This document shows, piece after piece, positions 25,770 to 33,773 of a DNA stretch of 64,000 nt. The notes beneath the pieces are model-generated. The model saw nothing but the letters and a program-made list of their open reading frames with translations, made no database searches and had not been told where the DNA came from. Position 1 is the stretch's first letter; each line of letters opens with the position of its first letter. Origin of the DNA: Cellulomonas fimi ATCC 484 (GTDB taxonomy: Bacteria > Actinomycetota > Actinomycetes > Actinomycetales > Cellulomonadaceae); contig NC_015514.1 in assembly GCF_000212695.1 (NCBI RefSeq), positions 2,976,001-3,040,000 on the forward strand. The letters run 5' to 3'. The position numbers and the translations under genes were made by a program.

Positions 25770-26326
25770 CAGCAGGTGGTCCCCGTCTCGCACCACTGGT
25801 GCCCGACGTCGACCACGAGCCTCGACCCGTCACCGGGCCCGGCCAGCACGAACACACGGAACGGCAGCCGGGCACGCACGCCCAGCCCGATCGTCGTCAC
25901 GCCCTCGAAGCTGCCCGCCCACACGACGTCACGGAACGTCCGGTACGCCGAGGTGTCGATGAGCCGCCCGCCGTCGCCGACGAACCACGAGTCCGTCGGG
26001 ACGACGCCGACGCGGGCGACGACCTCCAGACGGGCACCGCCGCGGACGGCCACCGGGAAGCCGGACCCGTCCTGCGTGACGACGTCCACGTACCGCACCG
26101 ACCACCCCGTCAGGGGTGCGTCGACGTCGAGCACGAGCCGGTCGTAGCACGTGTGCCGACCGGCGCGGACGTTCGTGAGGGTGCCGGCCGACATGTCTCC
26201 GGCTGCGCGGGGCTGAGAGCCCCAGACCTGGCCGCAGTACGGCGCGGCGGACGCCGCCGGGGCGGCGAGCAGGTGCAGGCCGGCTGCGAGGAGCAGCAGC
26301 AGCCCGCCGACGAGGAACTTGCGCAT
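25769..26326 (-). CDS. secreted AMIN-like domain protein (first of a coupled pair)
   Basis: A 185-aa protein with a signal peptide (MRKF, hydrophobic core, PAASA-AP near 27). Its mature region follows its neighbour motif for motif: YCGQVWGSQP, GRHTCYDRLVLD, VRYVDVVTQDGSG, YRTFRDVVWAGSF, RLVVDVGHQWC, and the same CxTGTTC-type end. Four Cys are conserved between the two. The ATG at 26326 has AGGTGG upstream; the frame start at 26464 lies in the leader region. A recent tandem duplication is clear; the lipoprotein at 33774 is a more distant relative. Confidence 0.78.
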   Translation of the reverse strand: MRKFLVGGLLLLLAAGLHLLAAPAASAAPYCGQVWGSQPRAAGDMSAGTLTNVRAGRHTCYDRLVLDVDAPLTGWSVRYVDVVTQDGSGFPVAVRGGARLEVVARVGVVPTDSWFVGDGGRLIDTSAYRTFRDVVWAGSFEGVTTIGLGVRARLPFRVFVLAGPGDGSRLVVDVGHQWCETGTTC

Positions 26327-26518
26327 CGTGCACCACCTGGACAGGAGCAGGACCTGCGGGAGGTGCGGCACCCGGGCCGCGACGTCGTCGTCGCGGTCGG
26401 GCGCCGGGACGGGCCCGTCGGGTGGGCGGTGCGGGGCGGGCCGGCGGTCGTGCTGCGCCCACACGGGAAGGTGTACCAGAGGCCGGGTGCAGATACGACG
26501 GGCGTGGGTGAACCGTGA

Positions 26519-27106
26519 TCAGACCGATCCCGGCTGCGGCTCCGGGTCCGGCTCGGGGTCGAAGTCGAACGCCGGGAGGCCGTCGATGCTCGTCCGGTTC
26601 TTCTGCCGTCGGTAGGCCGCCTGGCCCTGCTCGCCCTTGCGCTCCATGTACGGCGGCAGCAGGTCGCGCTCCCCCACGTGCTCCATGAGCGGCACGCCGT
26701 AGCCGCACGAGTCGGAGACGCGCTCGACGTCCACCACGACCACCGCCCGCGCACCACGCGTCTCCGGGAACAGCGCCGCGAGCTCCGCGAACCCCTCGTC
26801 GTAGAGCGTGACGAACCGGCCGCGGCCGTGCAGGCGGACGATGTTCGGCGGCCCCTGGAACGCGCAGAACATCACGGTGATGCGGCCGTTCTCGCGCAGG
26901 TGCGCGATCGTCTCGGCACCGCTGGCCGTGAGGTCGAGGTACGCGACGGTGCGGTCGTCGAGCACGACGAACGAGCCGTCGATCCCCTTCGGGGACACGT
27001 TGACGTGCCCGCCGTCGCCGCTGGGGGCCGTCGCGACGAAGAACACGTGCTGCGCGAGGAGGAACGTGCGCATCCGGTCGTCGATCCGCTCGTGCACCTT
27101 GCCCAT
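26519..27106 (-). CDS. pyridoxamine 5'-phosphate oxidase family protein
   Basis: A 195-aa split-barrel flavoprotein. Marks: HVFFVATAPSGDGGHVNVSPKG (about 20-41) and VAYLDLTASGAETIAHLRENGRI, FNM/F420-binding split-barrel features. The C-terminal ~45 residues (YMERKGEQGQAAYRRQKNRT, acidic-proline tail DPEPDPEPQPG) are extra to the core. It probably binds FMN or F420 and reduces or binds small molecules; the substrate is unknown. ATG at 27106 with GGAGG 6 nt upstream. Confidence 0.82.
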   Translation of the reverse strand: MGKVHERIDDRMRTFLLAQHVFFVATAPSGDGGHVNVSPKGIDGSFVVLDDRTVAYLDLTASGAETIAHLRENGRITVMFCAFQGPPNIVRLHGRGRFVTLYDEGFAELAALFPETRGARAVVVVDVERVSDSCGYGVPLMEHVGERDLLPPYMERKGEQGQAAYRRQKNRTSIDGLPAFDFDPEPDPEPQPGSV

Positions 27107-27192
27107 GCGCCCTCCTCCGCCGCTCCCGTCGGCGGCAGGCTATCCGCGGGCGCCGTCGCGCACCCCCGGGCGTCCGCGGGCCGGGCGTGCGC

Positions 27193-27816
27193 TCAGGCGC
27201 CCGGCAGGATCCCCCGCTCGATGGCCACCGTCACCGCGCGCGTCCGGTCGTCGACGCCGAGCTTCGCGAACGCGCGCAGCAGGTGCGTCTTGACCGTCGC
27301 CTCCGTGATGAACAGCTCGCGCCCGATGCCCGCGTTCGACAGGCCCCGGGCGACGCCCGCGAGGACCTCCTGCTCGCGCGCGGTCAGCCGCTCCTGCTCC
27401 CCGCGCACCTGCTGCACGAGCCGGCGTGCGACGGACGGCGACAGCGCCGACTCGCCGCGCGCGGCCGCCCGGACCCCCGCGACGAGCTGGTCGCGCGGCG
27501 TGTCCTTGAGCAGGTACCCGGTGGCGCCCGCCTCCACGGCGCGCAGGATGTCCGTGTCGGTCTCGTACGTCGTGAGCACCAGGACGCGCACGCCGGGCAG
27601 CGTGCCCGTGATGCGCGCGGTCGCGGCGGCGCCGTCGAGGACCGGCATGCGCAGGTCCATGAGCACCAGGTGCGGCCGCAGCTCGGCCGCGAGGGCGACG
27701 GCCTGCTCGCCGTCGGCCGCCTCGCCCACGACCTCGAGGTCCGGCTCGAGCCCGAGCATCCCCGCGAGGCCGGACCGGACGACGGGGTGGTCGTCCGCCA
27801 GCAGCACCCGGATCAT
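27193..27816 (-). CDS. NarL/FixJ-type response regulator
   Basis: A 207-aa protein. Receiver domain 1-~120 with acidic pocket D8-D9, phosphoacceptor D54 (LVLMDLRMP), T/S switch and K in LLKDTP; LuxR-type HTH at the C-terminus (LTAREQEVLAGVARGLSN, EATVKTHLLRAFAKLG). Its ATG (27816) overlaps the histidine kinase stop, so the two are coupled. Target genes are not evident; the adjacent downstream ABC exporter operons are reasonable candidates, as in LiaSR- or DesKR-type arrangements, but this is inference. Confidence 0.92.
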   Translation of the reverse strand: MIRVLLADDHPVVRSGLAGMLGLEPDLEVVGEAADGEQAVALAAELRPHLVLMDLRMPVLDGAAATARITGTLPGVRVLVLTTYETDTDILRAVEAGATGYLLKDTPRDQLVAGVRAAARGESALSPSVARRLVQQVRGEQERLTAREQEVLAGVARGLSNAGIGRELFITEATVKTHLLRAFAKLGVDDRTRAVTVAIERGILPGA

Positions 27817-29168
27817 GCGTCCTCCTTCGTCCCGCCCGCAGGCGTCCCACCCGTCGGCACCCTCGCCGCGGGTCCCGTCGCGCCCGTCGGGCTCGCCGTC
27901 CCCGTCGTGCCTGCCGTCCCCGTCGTGCCTGCCGTCGCCGTCGTGCCCGTCGGCGCAGCGCCGGCGGTCGGAAGCGTGACGCTCACGCGCGTGCCGCCGC
28001 CCGGTCCGCTGCCCACCTCGAGCGTCCCGCCGCCCGCGTCCACGCGCTCGCGCATGCCCCGCAGCCCGACGCCCTCGACGACGTCGACGGGCAGCCCGCG
28101 TCCGTCGTCGGCGACCTCGAGCAGGACATCGTCGCCGTCGCGACGCACCGACAGCCGCACCGCCTGCGCGCCCGCGTGCTTGCGCACGTTCGCGAGGGCT
28201 TCCTGCGCGGCGCGCAGCAGCACGACTGCCTGCTCCGGTCCCACGGCACCCAGGCCGTCCAGGCCGTCGACCTCCACCCGCACCCGGGTCTCGGCCTCGA
28301 ACCGGGTCGCCAGGCGGTCGAGCGCGTCGGCCAGGGTGCCGCTCTCCAGCTCGGGCGGCCCAAACGCGGCGACGAGCGCACGTGCCTGCGCGAGGTTGTC
28401 ACGCGCGACGGCCTCGATCTGGTCGACCCGCTCCGCGGCGGGCGCGAGCCGGTCCCGGGCGATCTCGGCCGACGCCGCCTGGGCGAGCATGACGACGCTC
28501 GTGAACCCCTGCGCGAGGGTGTCGTGGATCTCCTGGGCGAGCCGCGCGCGCTCCGCGAGGACGCCCGCGGCGTGGTGCGTCGAGGCGAGCTCGGCCTGTG
28601 CCGCACCGAGCCGCTCGACGAGCGCCGCGCGTTCCTCGCTCTGCTCCGACACCCACGTGATCCACAGCCCGAGGGCGATCGCGAACACCAGGCCCGTGCC
28701 GGCCTGCCCGACGAGTCCGAGCAGGGCCCGCGGCTCGGCCACCGCCGACGGGTCCGCCACGACGAGCGCGGTCGCGAAGGCGACCGTGAGCACCACGCAC
28801 CACGCGACGCCCTCGAGCCGCGTCGTCGAGAAGAACCAGATCTGCGAGTAGGCGACGAACAGCATCACGGCGCCGAGGTTCGCGACGGACACCTCGACGA
28901 GCAGCACCGCGACGAGCACCAGCAGGTAGGGGCGCGTCAGGCGCACGTCGCCGCGGATCGCCCCGGGCCTCCCGAGCAGCAGGTACGCGACCACGAGGAC
29001 CGCGAGCCCGAGCCCCGCGACGAGCGCACCGCCGGGGCTGTCCGCCTCCACCAGGATCGGCACGGCCGCGACCGCGGTGATCGCGTAGAAGCCGATGTCC
29101 CACCCGCGCAGCGAGCGGACCCAGAACTCGTGCCGGTCGACGGGCGCCGGCGGCCGGGTGCGCGTCAT
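27813..29168 (-). CDS. membrane sensor histidine kinase (HisKA_3 type)
   Basis: A 451-aa NarL-partner kinase. Five or six membrane helices (about 25-175) with short loops suggest intramembrane sensing. HisKA_3 with H215 in LAQEIHDTLAQGF, then HATPase with NVRKHAGA and DDGRGLP, GLRGMRERV. The last ~40 residues are a Thr/Gly/Ala low-complexity tail encoded by an 18-bp minisatellite (27895-27948), unusual for this family. ATG at 29168; the frame beginning at 29666 runs antisense to the next gene and is rejected. Confidence 0.9.
   Translation of the reverse strand: MTRTRPPAPVDRHEFWVRSLRGWDIGFYAITAVAAVPILVEADSPGGALVAGLGLAVLVVAYLLLGRPGAIRGDVRLTRPYLLVLVAVLLVEVSVANLGAVMLFVAYSQIWFFSTTRLEGVAWCVVLTVAFATALVVADPSAVAEPRALLGLVGQAGTGLVFAIALGLWITWVSEQSEERAALVERLGAAQAELASTHHAAGVLAERARLAQEIHDTLAQGFTSVVMLAQAASAEIARDRLAPAAERVDQIEAVARDNLAQARALVAAFGPPELESGTLADALDRLATRFEAETRVRVEVDGLDGLGAVGPEQAVVLLRAAQEALANVRKHAGAQAVRLSVRRDGDDVLLEVADDGRGLPVDVVEGVGLRGMRERVDAGGGTLEVGSGPGGGTRVSVTLPTAGAAPTGTTATAGTTGTAGTTGTASPTGATGPAARVPTGGTPAGGTKEDA
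27895..27948. repeat. 18-bp tandem repeat x3 in the kinase C-terminal tail
   Basis: GCCGTCCCCGTCGTGCCT at 27895-27912 and 27913-27930, then a third copy with two changes (27931-27948), flanked by degenerate units. It encodes the Gly-Thr/Ala-Gly-Thr tail in frame (6 codons per unit), so copy changes would not shift the frame. Confidence 0.85.
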
Positions 29169-29231
29169 GGCGCCGAGCCTGCCACGCGCGGCGGCGTCGA
29201 CACGGCGACCACCACCGGGCAGGATGCGCGC

Positions 29232-29693
29232 ATGACGACGGGACGGGCGGCCGGACGGACCTCGGGGACGCGTCGACGGGGCGTGCTGCGACGCGCGGTG
29301 GACGGTGTCGTCACCGCCCTCGTGCGCCGTGGGAGCGGACCGCGCGGCACCGTGCTGCTCACCGTCGCCGGGCGCACCTCGGGGCAGCCGCGCACCACGC
29401 CCGTCACGCTCGTCGAGCGCGACGGGACGCGCTGGCTGGTCGCGCCGTACGGGCCCGTCGGCTGGGTCGCGAACGTGCGAGCCGCGGGCGTCGTCGACGT
29501 GCGGCGCGGCCGGGCCGTGCAGCGGCTCGCCGTCGAGGAGGTCGACGCGGCCGTCGGCGCGCCGGTGCTGCGCCAGTACCTGCAGGAGGTCGCGGTCGTG
29601 CGGCGCGTGTTCGACGTCGCGCCGACCGATCCCGTCGAGGCGTTCGTCCCGCTCGTCGCGACCCACCCGGTGTTCCGGCTGCGGCCCGTCTGA
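29232..29693 (+). CDS. nitroreductase/quinone reductase family protein (deazaflavin-dependent, DUF385)
   Basis: A 153-aa protein with the Ddn-family core TVAGRTSGQPRTTPVTLVER, then RWLVAPYGPVGWVANVRAAG. Characterised relatives bind F420H2 and reduce quinones or nitroimidazoles. An N-terminal basic stretch (about 1-30) may be a membrane-association segment. ATG at 29232; the long frame from 28176 is antisense to the kinase. It is divergent from the kinase, with 63 bp between. Confidence 0.8.
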   Translation: MTTGRAAGRTSGTRRRGVLRRAVDGVVTALVRRGSGPRGTVLLTVAGRTSGQPRTTPVTLVERDGTRWLVAPYGPVGWVANVRAAGVVDVRRGRAVQRLAVEEVDAAVGAPVLRQYLQEVAVVRRVFDVAPTDPVEAFVPLVATHPVFRLRPV

Positions 29694-29703
29694 CGACGCG
29701 CAC

Positions 29704-29738
29704 GCACCGGGGCGCCTCCCTCCCAGGCACCCCGGTGC
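29704..29738. terminator. bidirectional stem-loop between convergent genes
   Basis: GCACCGGGG (29704-29712) and CCCCGGTGC (29730-29738) pair perfectly, between the reductase-like gene and the ABC permease. Confidence 0.65.
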
Positions 29739-29759
29739 GCGCCGTGCGCGACGACCGAC

Positions 29760-30620
29760 CTAGCCGTCGTCACGCCGCCGCCAGCGGAAGAACCGCACGC
29801 CGACGACGAGGCCGACCACGAGCCACGCCGTCAGCACGGCGGCCGTCGTCACGAGCTCCGCGTCGCCCGCGACGGCCTCCGGCAGGAACACCGCCTGCAT
29901 GCCCTCGACCAGCCACCGCAGCGGGAACACCGACGCGACCTGCTGCATCCAGCCGGGCAGGCTGTCCCACTGGAAGAACACGCCGGAGATGAACTGCAGC
30001 ACGAGCACGATCGGCGTGACGACCGCGCTCGCCGACCGGCCCGAGCGCGGGACGGAGGAGAACGCGACGCCGCACACCGCGCCCGCGGCGGTCCCCAGCA
30101 GGTACACCCACGCGAACGTCAGCCAGTCGCCCGCCGTGTCGGGCAGCGTCACGTCGAACAGCGCGACCGCGACGGCCAGCAGGATCGTGGTCTGCACGAG
30201 CTGCGTGCCGAGCACCTGGCCGATCTTGCCGAGGAAGTACGCCGCCGCGGGCAGCGGGGTGCCGCGCAGCCGCTTGAGCCCGCCCTCGTCACGCTCCACC
30301 GAGATCGAGATCGCGAGGGACTGGAAGCTCGACAGCACGACGCCCGTGGCGATCATCCCCGGCAGGAAGTACTGCGCGAACGGGATGTCGACGCCCCCGG
30401 CCTGCACGGTCGCGCCGTCCTGCCCGAACACCGCGGCGAAGATCGCCATCATGATGACGGGGTAGGCGAAGATGAACACGACCGCGTCGCGCTCGCGGAA
30501 GAACACCCGCAGCTCGTAGCGGGCCCGCTCGACGCCCAGCGCCAGCGTCCCGGGCAGCCGGGCCGGGTGCGAGCGCCGCGGTGCGGGCGACGTCGTCGTG
30601 GTGCTCGTCGTGGCGGTCAT
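29760..30620 (-). CDS. ABC-2 type transporter permease
   Basis: A 286-aa protein with six membrane helices and the ABC-2 core (FFRERDAVVFIFAYPVIM, FLPGMIATGVVLSSFQSLAI, ERDEGGLKRLRGTPL, ISGVFFQWDSLPGWMQ). It is the membrane subunit for the ATPase encoded just upstream; its ATG (30620) overlaps that gene's stop. The pair resembles DrrAB-type drug or lipid exporters. The substrate is unknown. Confidence 0.9.
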   Translation of the reverse strand: MTATTSTTTTSPAPRRSHPARLPGTLALGVERARYELRVFFRERDAVVFIFAYPVIMMAIFAAVFGQDGATVQAGGVDIPFAQYFLPGMIATGVVLSSFQSLAISISVERDEGGLKRLRGTPLPAAAYFLGKIGQVLGTQLVQTTILLAVAVALFDVTLPDTAGDWLTFAWVYLLGTAAGAVCGVAFSSVPRSGRSASAVVTPIVLVLQFISGVFFQWDSLPGWMQQVASVFPLRWLVEGMQAVFLPEAVAGDAELVTTAAVLTAWLVVGLVVGVRFFRWRRRDDG

Positions 30621-31507
30621 CGCACGGCCTCCTGCAGCTCGTGGACCTGCGCGCCGGCGCCCTGCAGCAGCCCGAGGTAGACGTCCTCGAGCGTCGGGCG
30701 CAGCACCTGCAGCTCCGGGATCTCGTCGTAGCGGGCGGCCAGCTCGGTCACCGTGCGGGTCGGGGTGTCGGTGCGGACCTCGTGCGTCCCGCCGGCGTCG
30801 ACCCAGCGGACGACCGCCTGCCGTGCGCCGCGCCCGCCCAGGTCGTCGGGCGTGCCCTCCGCGACGACCCGCCCGTCGGCGACGACCACGACCCGGTCGG
30901 CGAGCCGCTCGGCCTCCTCGAGGTAGTGCGTCGTGAGCAGGATCGTCGTGCCGTCGCTGCGCAGGCCCTCGACGAGGTCCCAGAACGAGCGCCGCGCCTG
31001 CGGGTCGAACCCCGTGGTCGGCTCGTCCAGGAACACCAGCTCGGGCCGGCCGACGATGCCGAGAGCGACGTCGAGACGGCGGCGCTGCCCGCCCGAGAGC
31101 TGACGCGCGCGCACGCGCGCCTTCTCGCGCAGCCCGACGGCGTCGATCACCTCGTCCGGGTCGCGCGGGTCCGGGTAGTAGCGGGCGAAGTGCCGCACGA
31201 GCTCGGCGACCGTCGCCTCCGCGAGGTCGTTCGTGCCCTGGAGCACGACGCCGATCCGTGCGCGCCAGTCGCGGTCCGCGGTCTGCGGGTCCTCCCCCAG
31301 CACGCGGACCACGCCGTCGTCGCGGTGCCGGAACCCCTCGAGGATCTCGACCGTCGTCGTCTTGCCGGCGCCGTTGGGGCCGAGGATCGCGACGATCTCC
31401 CCGCGCTCGACACTCAGGTCGAGGCCGTCGACGGCCTGCTTGCGCCCGTACCGCTTGCGCAGGCCCGCGACCTCGATGGCCGGGGAGCTGCTGGGTCGTG
31501 TGGTCAT
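30617..31507 (-). CDS. ABC transporter ATP-binding protein (DrrA-like)
   Basis: A 296-aa nucleotide-binding subunit: Walker A GPNGAGKT (43-50), signature LSGGQ (137-141), Walker B VFLDEP (158-163), H-loop in TTHYLEEAE. The C-terminal ~75 residues are the DrrA-type extension (EDVYLGLLQGAGAQVHELQE). ATG at 31507 with TGGAGCC upstream; the alternative GTG at 31585 lies inside a palindrome and is unlikely. Two adjacent perfect palindromes lie 59-89 bp upstream. Confidence 0.92.
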   Translation of the reverse strand: MTTRPSSSPAIEVAGLRKRYGRKQAVDGLDLSVERGEIVAILGPNGAGKTTTVEILEGFRHRDDGVVRVLGEDPQTADRDWRARIGVVLQGTNDLAEATVAELVRHFARYYPDPRDPDEVIDAVGLREKARVRARQLSGGQRRRLDVALGIVGRPELVFLDEPTTGFDPQARRSFWDLVEGLRSDGTTILLTTHYLEEAERLADRVVVVADGRVVAEGTPDDLGGRGARQAVVRWVDAGGTHEVRTDTPTRTVTELAARYDEIPELQVLRPTLEDVYLGLLQGAGAQVHELQEAVR

Positions 31508-31565
31508 GGCTCCAGCGTCGTCGCCGGGCCCGTCGTCGCGCGACGACCGACGCACCGGCACGCCC

Positions 31566-31596
31566 GTCCACCGATCGGTGGACACGGACGTCCGTG
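31566..31596. promoter_or_regulatory. two abutting perfect palindromes upstream of the DrrAB-like exporter
   Basis: GTCCACCGATCGGTGGAC (31566-31583, 18 bp) and CACGGACGTCCGTG (31583-31596, 14 bp) share one base. They lie between the two exporter operons, 59 bp upstream of the ATPase start, and look like an operator for a dimeric repressor such as a TetR member. No such gene is adjacent. Confidence 0.6.
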
Positions 31597-31624
31597 GGAG
31601 GACCGCGAGGCGCCTCCCGGGTCC

Positions 31625-32623
31625 TCAGACGTCCCGCAGACGGAACGCGCACCAGCCCGCGGCGAGCGCGCCCGCGACGAGCAGACCGGCCACCAGCGCG
31701 CCCTGACCTGCGCCGACGGTGTGCAGGACGTCGCGGCAGAGCTCGCCGGCGGGTGCGGTCGGGTCGGGCACGCAGTCCGGGACCGTGTACGTCGCCTCCC
31801 CGGTCGCCCACGCCGTGAGGTTGGTCGACAACGGCAGCCACCGGACCGCGGGCAGCACGAGCGGCAGCGCGCTCTCGACGGCCGCGACCCACCACACGGC
31901 GACGCCCGTGACCGCGGCCGCGTGCCGCAGCGCGAACCCGAGCCCCACACCGAGCGCGGCCGTCCCCGCGGCGGCGACGACCCACCGCGCCCCCTCGCCC
32001 GCGACGCGCCCCCAGTGCTCGGCGGGCACCTGCGACGGCACGCCGTTCACGGCCGCGACGACCACCAGGCCGAGCACGAGGAGCGCGAGCGCCACGGCGG
32101 CCGTCGGCACCGCGACCGCGAGCGCGGCTGCGCCCTTGGTGACGAAGACGCGACCGCGTCGCGGGGCGAACGTCAGCCAGGTCCCGATGGCCCCCGACTG
32201 GAACTCGGCCGTCACGAGGCCGGCGCCGAGCAGCAGCGCGCCCAGCAGGACCATGACGCCGGCCGACGGCAGACGCTCGGCGACGAGGATGGCCGCGTCG
32301 GGGCGCCAGGCGTCGAACGCCTCCCGGACCGGCACCATCGTGGCGCACCGGTCCGCGACCTCGGCGGCGGACAGCGCGGGGTCCTCCTGGGCGGTCACCT
32401 GCCGGCACGTCTCCAGGACGGCGTCGGCGTCGGCCTCCCACACGCGCATCGCGTCGGCGAACGCGGCGTCGGCGGCGGCGGTCTGCGCGGCCGTCGGGGG
32501 ACGCGAGGCCCACCAGCCGGTCGCGACGAGGCCGACCACGCCCAGCAGCACGGCCGCGGCCACGAACCACACGAAGGGGCGCGCGCCGGCGCGTGCGAGC
32601 TCGGCCCGCAGGAGCGACCTCAT
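31625..32623 (-). CDS. ABC transporter permease (ABC-2 family)
   Basis: A 332-aa protein. One N-terminal helix (about 17-38) is followed by a ~75-residue external domain with two Cys (ETCRQVTAQED, ADRCATMVP), then five more helices, including a second external loop with a Cys pair (VPDCVPDP, GELCRDVLH). This is the layout of YhfO/BcrB-like ABC-2 exporter subunits. The ATG at 32623 overlaps the ATPase stop (ATGA). Confidence 0.82.
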   Translation of the reverse strand: MRSLLRAELARAGARPFVWFVAAAVLLGVVGLVATGWWASRPPTAAQTAAADAAFADAMRVWEADADAVLETCRQVTAQEDPALSAAEVADRCATMVPVREAFDAWRPDAAILVAERLPSAGVMVLLGALLLGAGLVTAEFQSGAIGTWLTFAPRRGRVFVTKGAAALAVAVPTAAVALALLVLGLVVVAAVNGVPSQVPAEHWGRVAGEGARWVVAAAGTAALGVGLGFALRHAAAVTGVAVWWVAAVESALPLVLPAVRWLPLSTNLTAWATGEATYTVPDCVPDPTAPAGELCRDVLHTVGAGQGALVAGLLVAGALAAGWCAFRLRDV

Positions 32624-33636
32624 GCCGCGCCCTCCCCGCTGGTCGGCGTGCCCGTGAGCTCGAGGAACACCGACTCGAGGTCCCGCCGGACCTCGAGGAG
32701 CTCGTCGGCGAACACGCCCCCGCGCGCGAGCACCTCGTTGACCCGTGCCGCGCCGGGCGCGCCCTGCACGAGCAGCGACCGGCCGTCCGGCCGCACGGTC
32801 CATCCCTGCGCGGCGAGCAGGTCGCGCGCCGGACCCGCGTCCGGGACGCCGACGCGCACGGGCGCGGGGCCGCCGCCCGTCAGCAGCTGCGCGACCGTCC
32901 CCTCGGCGACCAGACGACCGCGCGCGACGACGGACACCGTGTCGGCGACCTGCTCCACCTCGGCGAGCACGTGGCTCGAGACGAGCACCGTGCGGCCCTC
33001 GTCCGCCAGCCCGCGCATGGTCGCGCGGACGTCGCGGATGCCCGCGGGGTCGAGCCCGTTGGTCGGCTCGTCGAAGACCAGCAGGTCCGGGTCCTTGAGC
33101 AGGGTCGCGGCGATCGCGAGCCGCTGCTTCATGCCGAGCGAGTAGCGGCGGAACTGGTCGACGCCGCGCTCGCGCAGGCCGACGCGCTCGAGCACCTCCT
33201 CGACGCGCGTGTGCGGCACGCCGACGGCCGTCGCGAGCAGGCGCAGGTTGCGGCGGCCGGAGAAGCCGGGGACGAACTTGGGGTTCTCGACGATGGCCCC
33301 GACGCGACCGACGACGTCGGGCAGCCGCTCCGGCACCGGGGTGCCGAACACGTGCACCGACCCCGCGTCGGGGCGCGCGAGGCCGAGGAGCATCCGGATC
33401 GTCGTCGTCTTGCCCGAGCCGTTGGGGCCGAGGAACGCGTGCACGCCGCCCGCGGGGACGGTGAGGTCCAGGTGGTCGACCGCGACGACCTGCCGGAGCG
33501 TGAAGGTCCGGTACGTCTTGCGCAGCCCGCGCACGCGCACCGCTGGTTCGTCCCGTGCGCCGATGTCCGACCTCCCGTCCTCCCCCTCACCATCGGCCCG
33601 CCCTGCGTCCCCCTCGCCCCGATCCGGCCGGTTCAC
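32620..33636 (-). CDS. ABC transporter ATP-binding protein (BcrA-like)
   Basis: A 338-aa ATPase: Walker A GPNGSGKT (70-77), signature YSLGMKQRL (165-173), Walker B LLVFDEP (185-191), TVLVSSHVLAEVEQVAD. The variant SLGMKQRL signature is typical of bacitracin/lantibiotic-type exporters. The first ~30 residues are acidic and glycine-rich; the GTG at 33636 is the only in-frame candidate, with a weak RBS, so the start may be later. The upstream region carries a four-copy repeat (33663-33729). Confidence 0.88.
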   Translation of the reverse strand: MNRPDRGEGDAGRADGEGEDGRSDIGARDEPAVRVRGLRKTYRTFTLRQVVAVDHLDLTVPAGGVHAFLGPNGSGKTTTIRMLLGLARPDAGSVHVFGTPVPERLPDVVGRVGAIVENPKFVPGFSGRRNLRLLATAVGVPHTRVEEVLERVGLRERGVDQFRRYSLGMKQRLAIAATLLKDPDLLVFDEPTNGLDPAGIRDVRATMRGLADEGRTVLVSSHVLAEVEQVADTVSVVARGRLVAEGTVAQLLTGGGPAPVRVGVPDAGPARDLLAAQGWTVRPDGRSLLVQGAPGAARVNEVLARGGVFADELLEVRRDLESVFLELTGTPTSGEGAA

Positions 33637-33662
33637 CCGCTCGGCCCACCCCGGAGACCTGT

Positions 33663-33729
33663 GAGACGGCGACGTCCCGGCGAGACGGCGACGTGGATGT
33701 CGCGCTCTCGTGGCGATGTCGCCCTCTCA
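33663..33729. repeat. four-copy 13-bp motif, two direct and two inverted
   Basis: GAGACGGCGACGT at 33663-33675 and 33682-33694, then its near-complement ATGTCGCGCTCTC at 33697-33709 and ATGTCGCCCTCTC at 33716-33728. Both pairs have a 19-bp period, so the outer and inner copies nest as hairpins. It lies between the divergent BcrA-like ATPase and AMIN-like lipoprotein genes. It may be a multi-site operator or a REP-like structural repeat. Confidence 0.65.
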
Positions 33730-33773
33730 GCGGGGGTGGGGCCTAGCCTGGGGGCACGCGAGGGAGGGTGGCG

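Noticed and set aside
25770..25796. ATG at 25796 as the start of the second AMIN-like protein
   Set aside because: It would overlap the upstream gene and place extra residues before the signal peptide; the ATGA-coupled start at 25769 is standard.
27895..27948. Short repeats as a CRISPR array
   Set aside because: Units are contiguous 18-mers without spacers, in frame within the kinase gene, and no cas genes are present.
31583..31585. GTG at 31585 as the start of the DrrA-like ATPase
   Set aside because: It lies inside the double palindrome and adds 26 residues unlike the family; ATG 31507 has a better RBS and a standard N-terminus.
29760..32570. 936-codon frame joining the ABC permease to upstream DNA
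   Set aside because: The permease starts at 30620 with a coupled ATG; upstream residues are antisense-type low-complexity Arg/Gly.
33629..33645. TTCACCCG near 33631 as a further copy of the beta-helix upstream element
   Set aside because: It overlaps the first codons of the BcrA-like ATPase read in reverse and lacks the CGGACG block; kept only as a weak lead.
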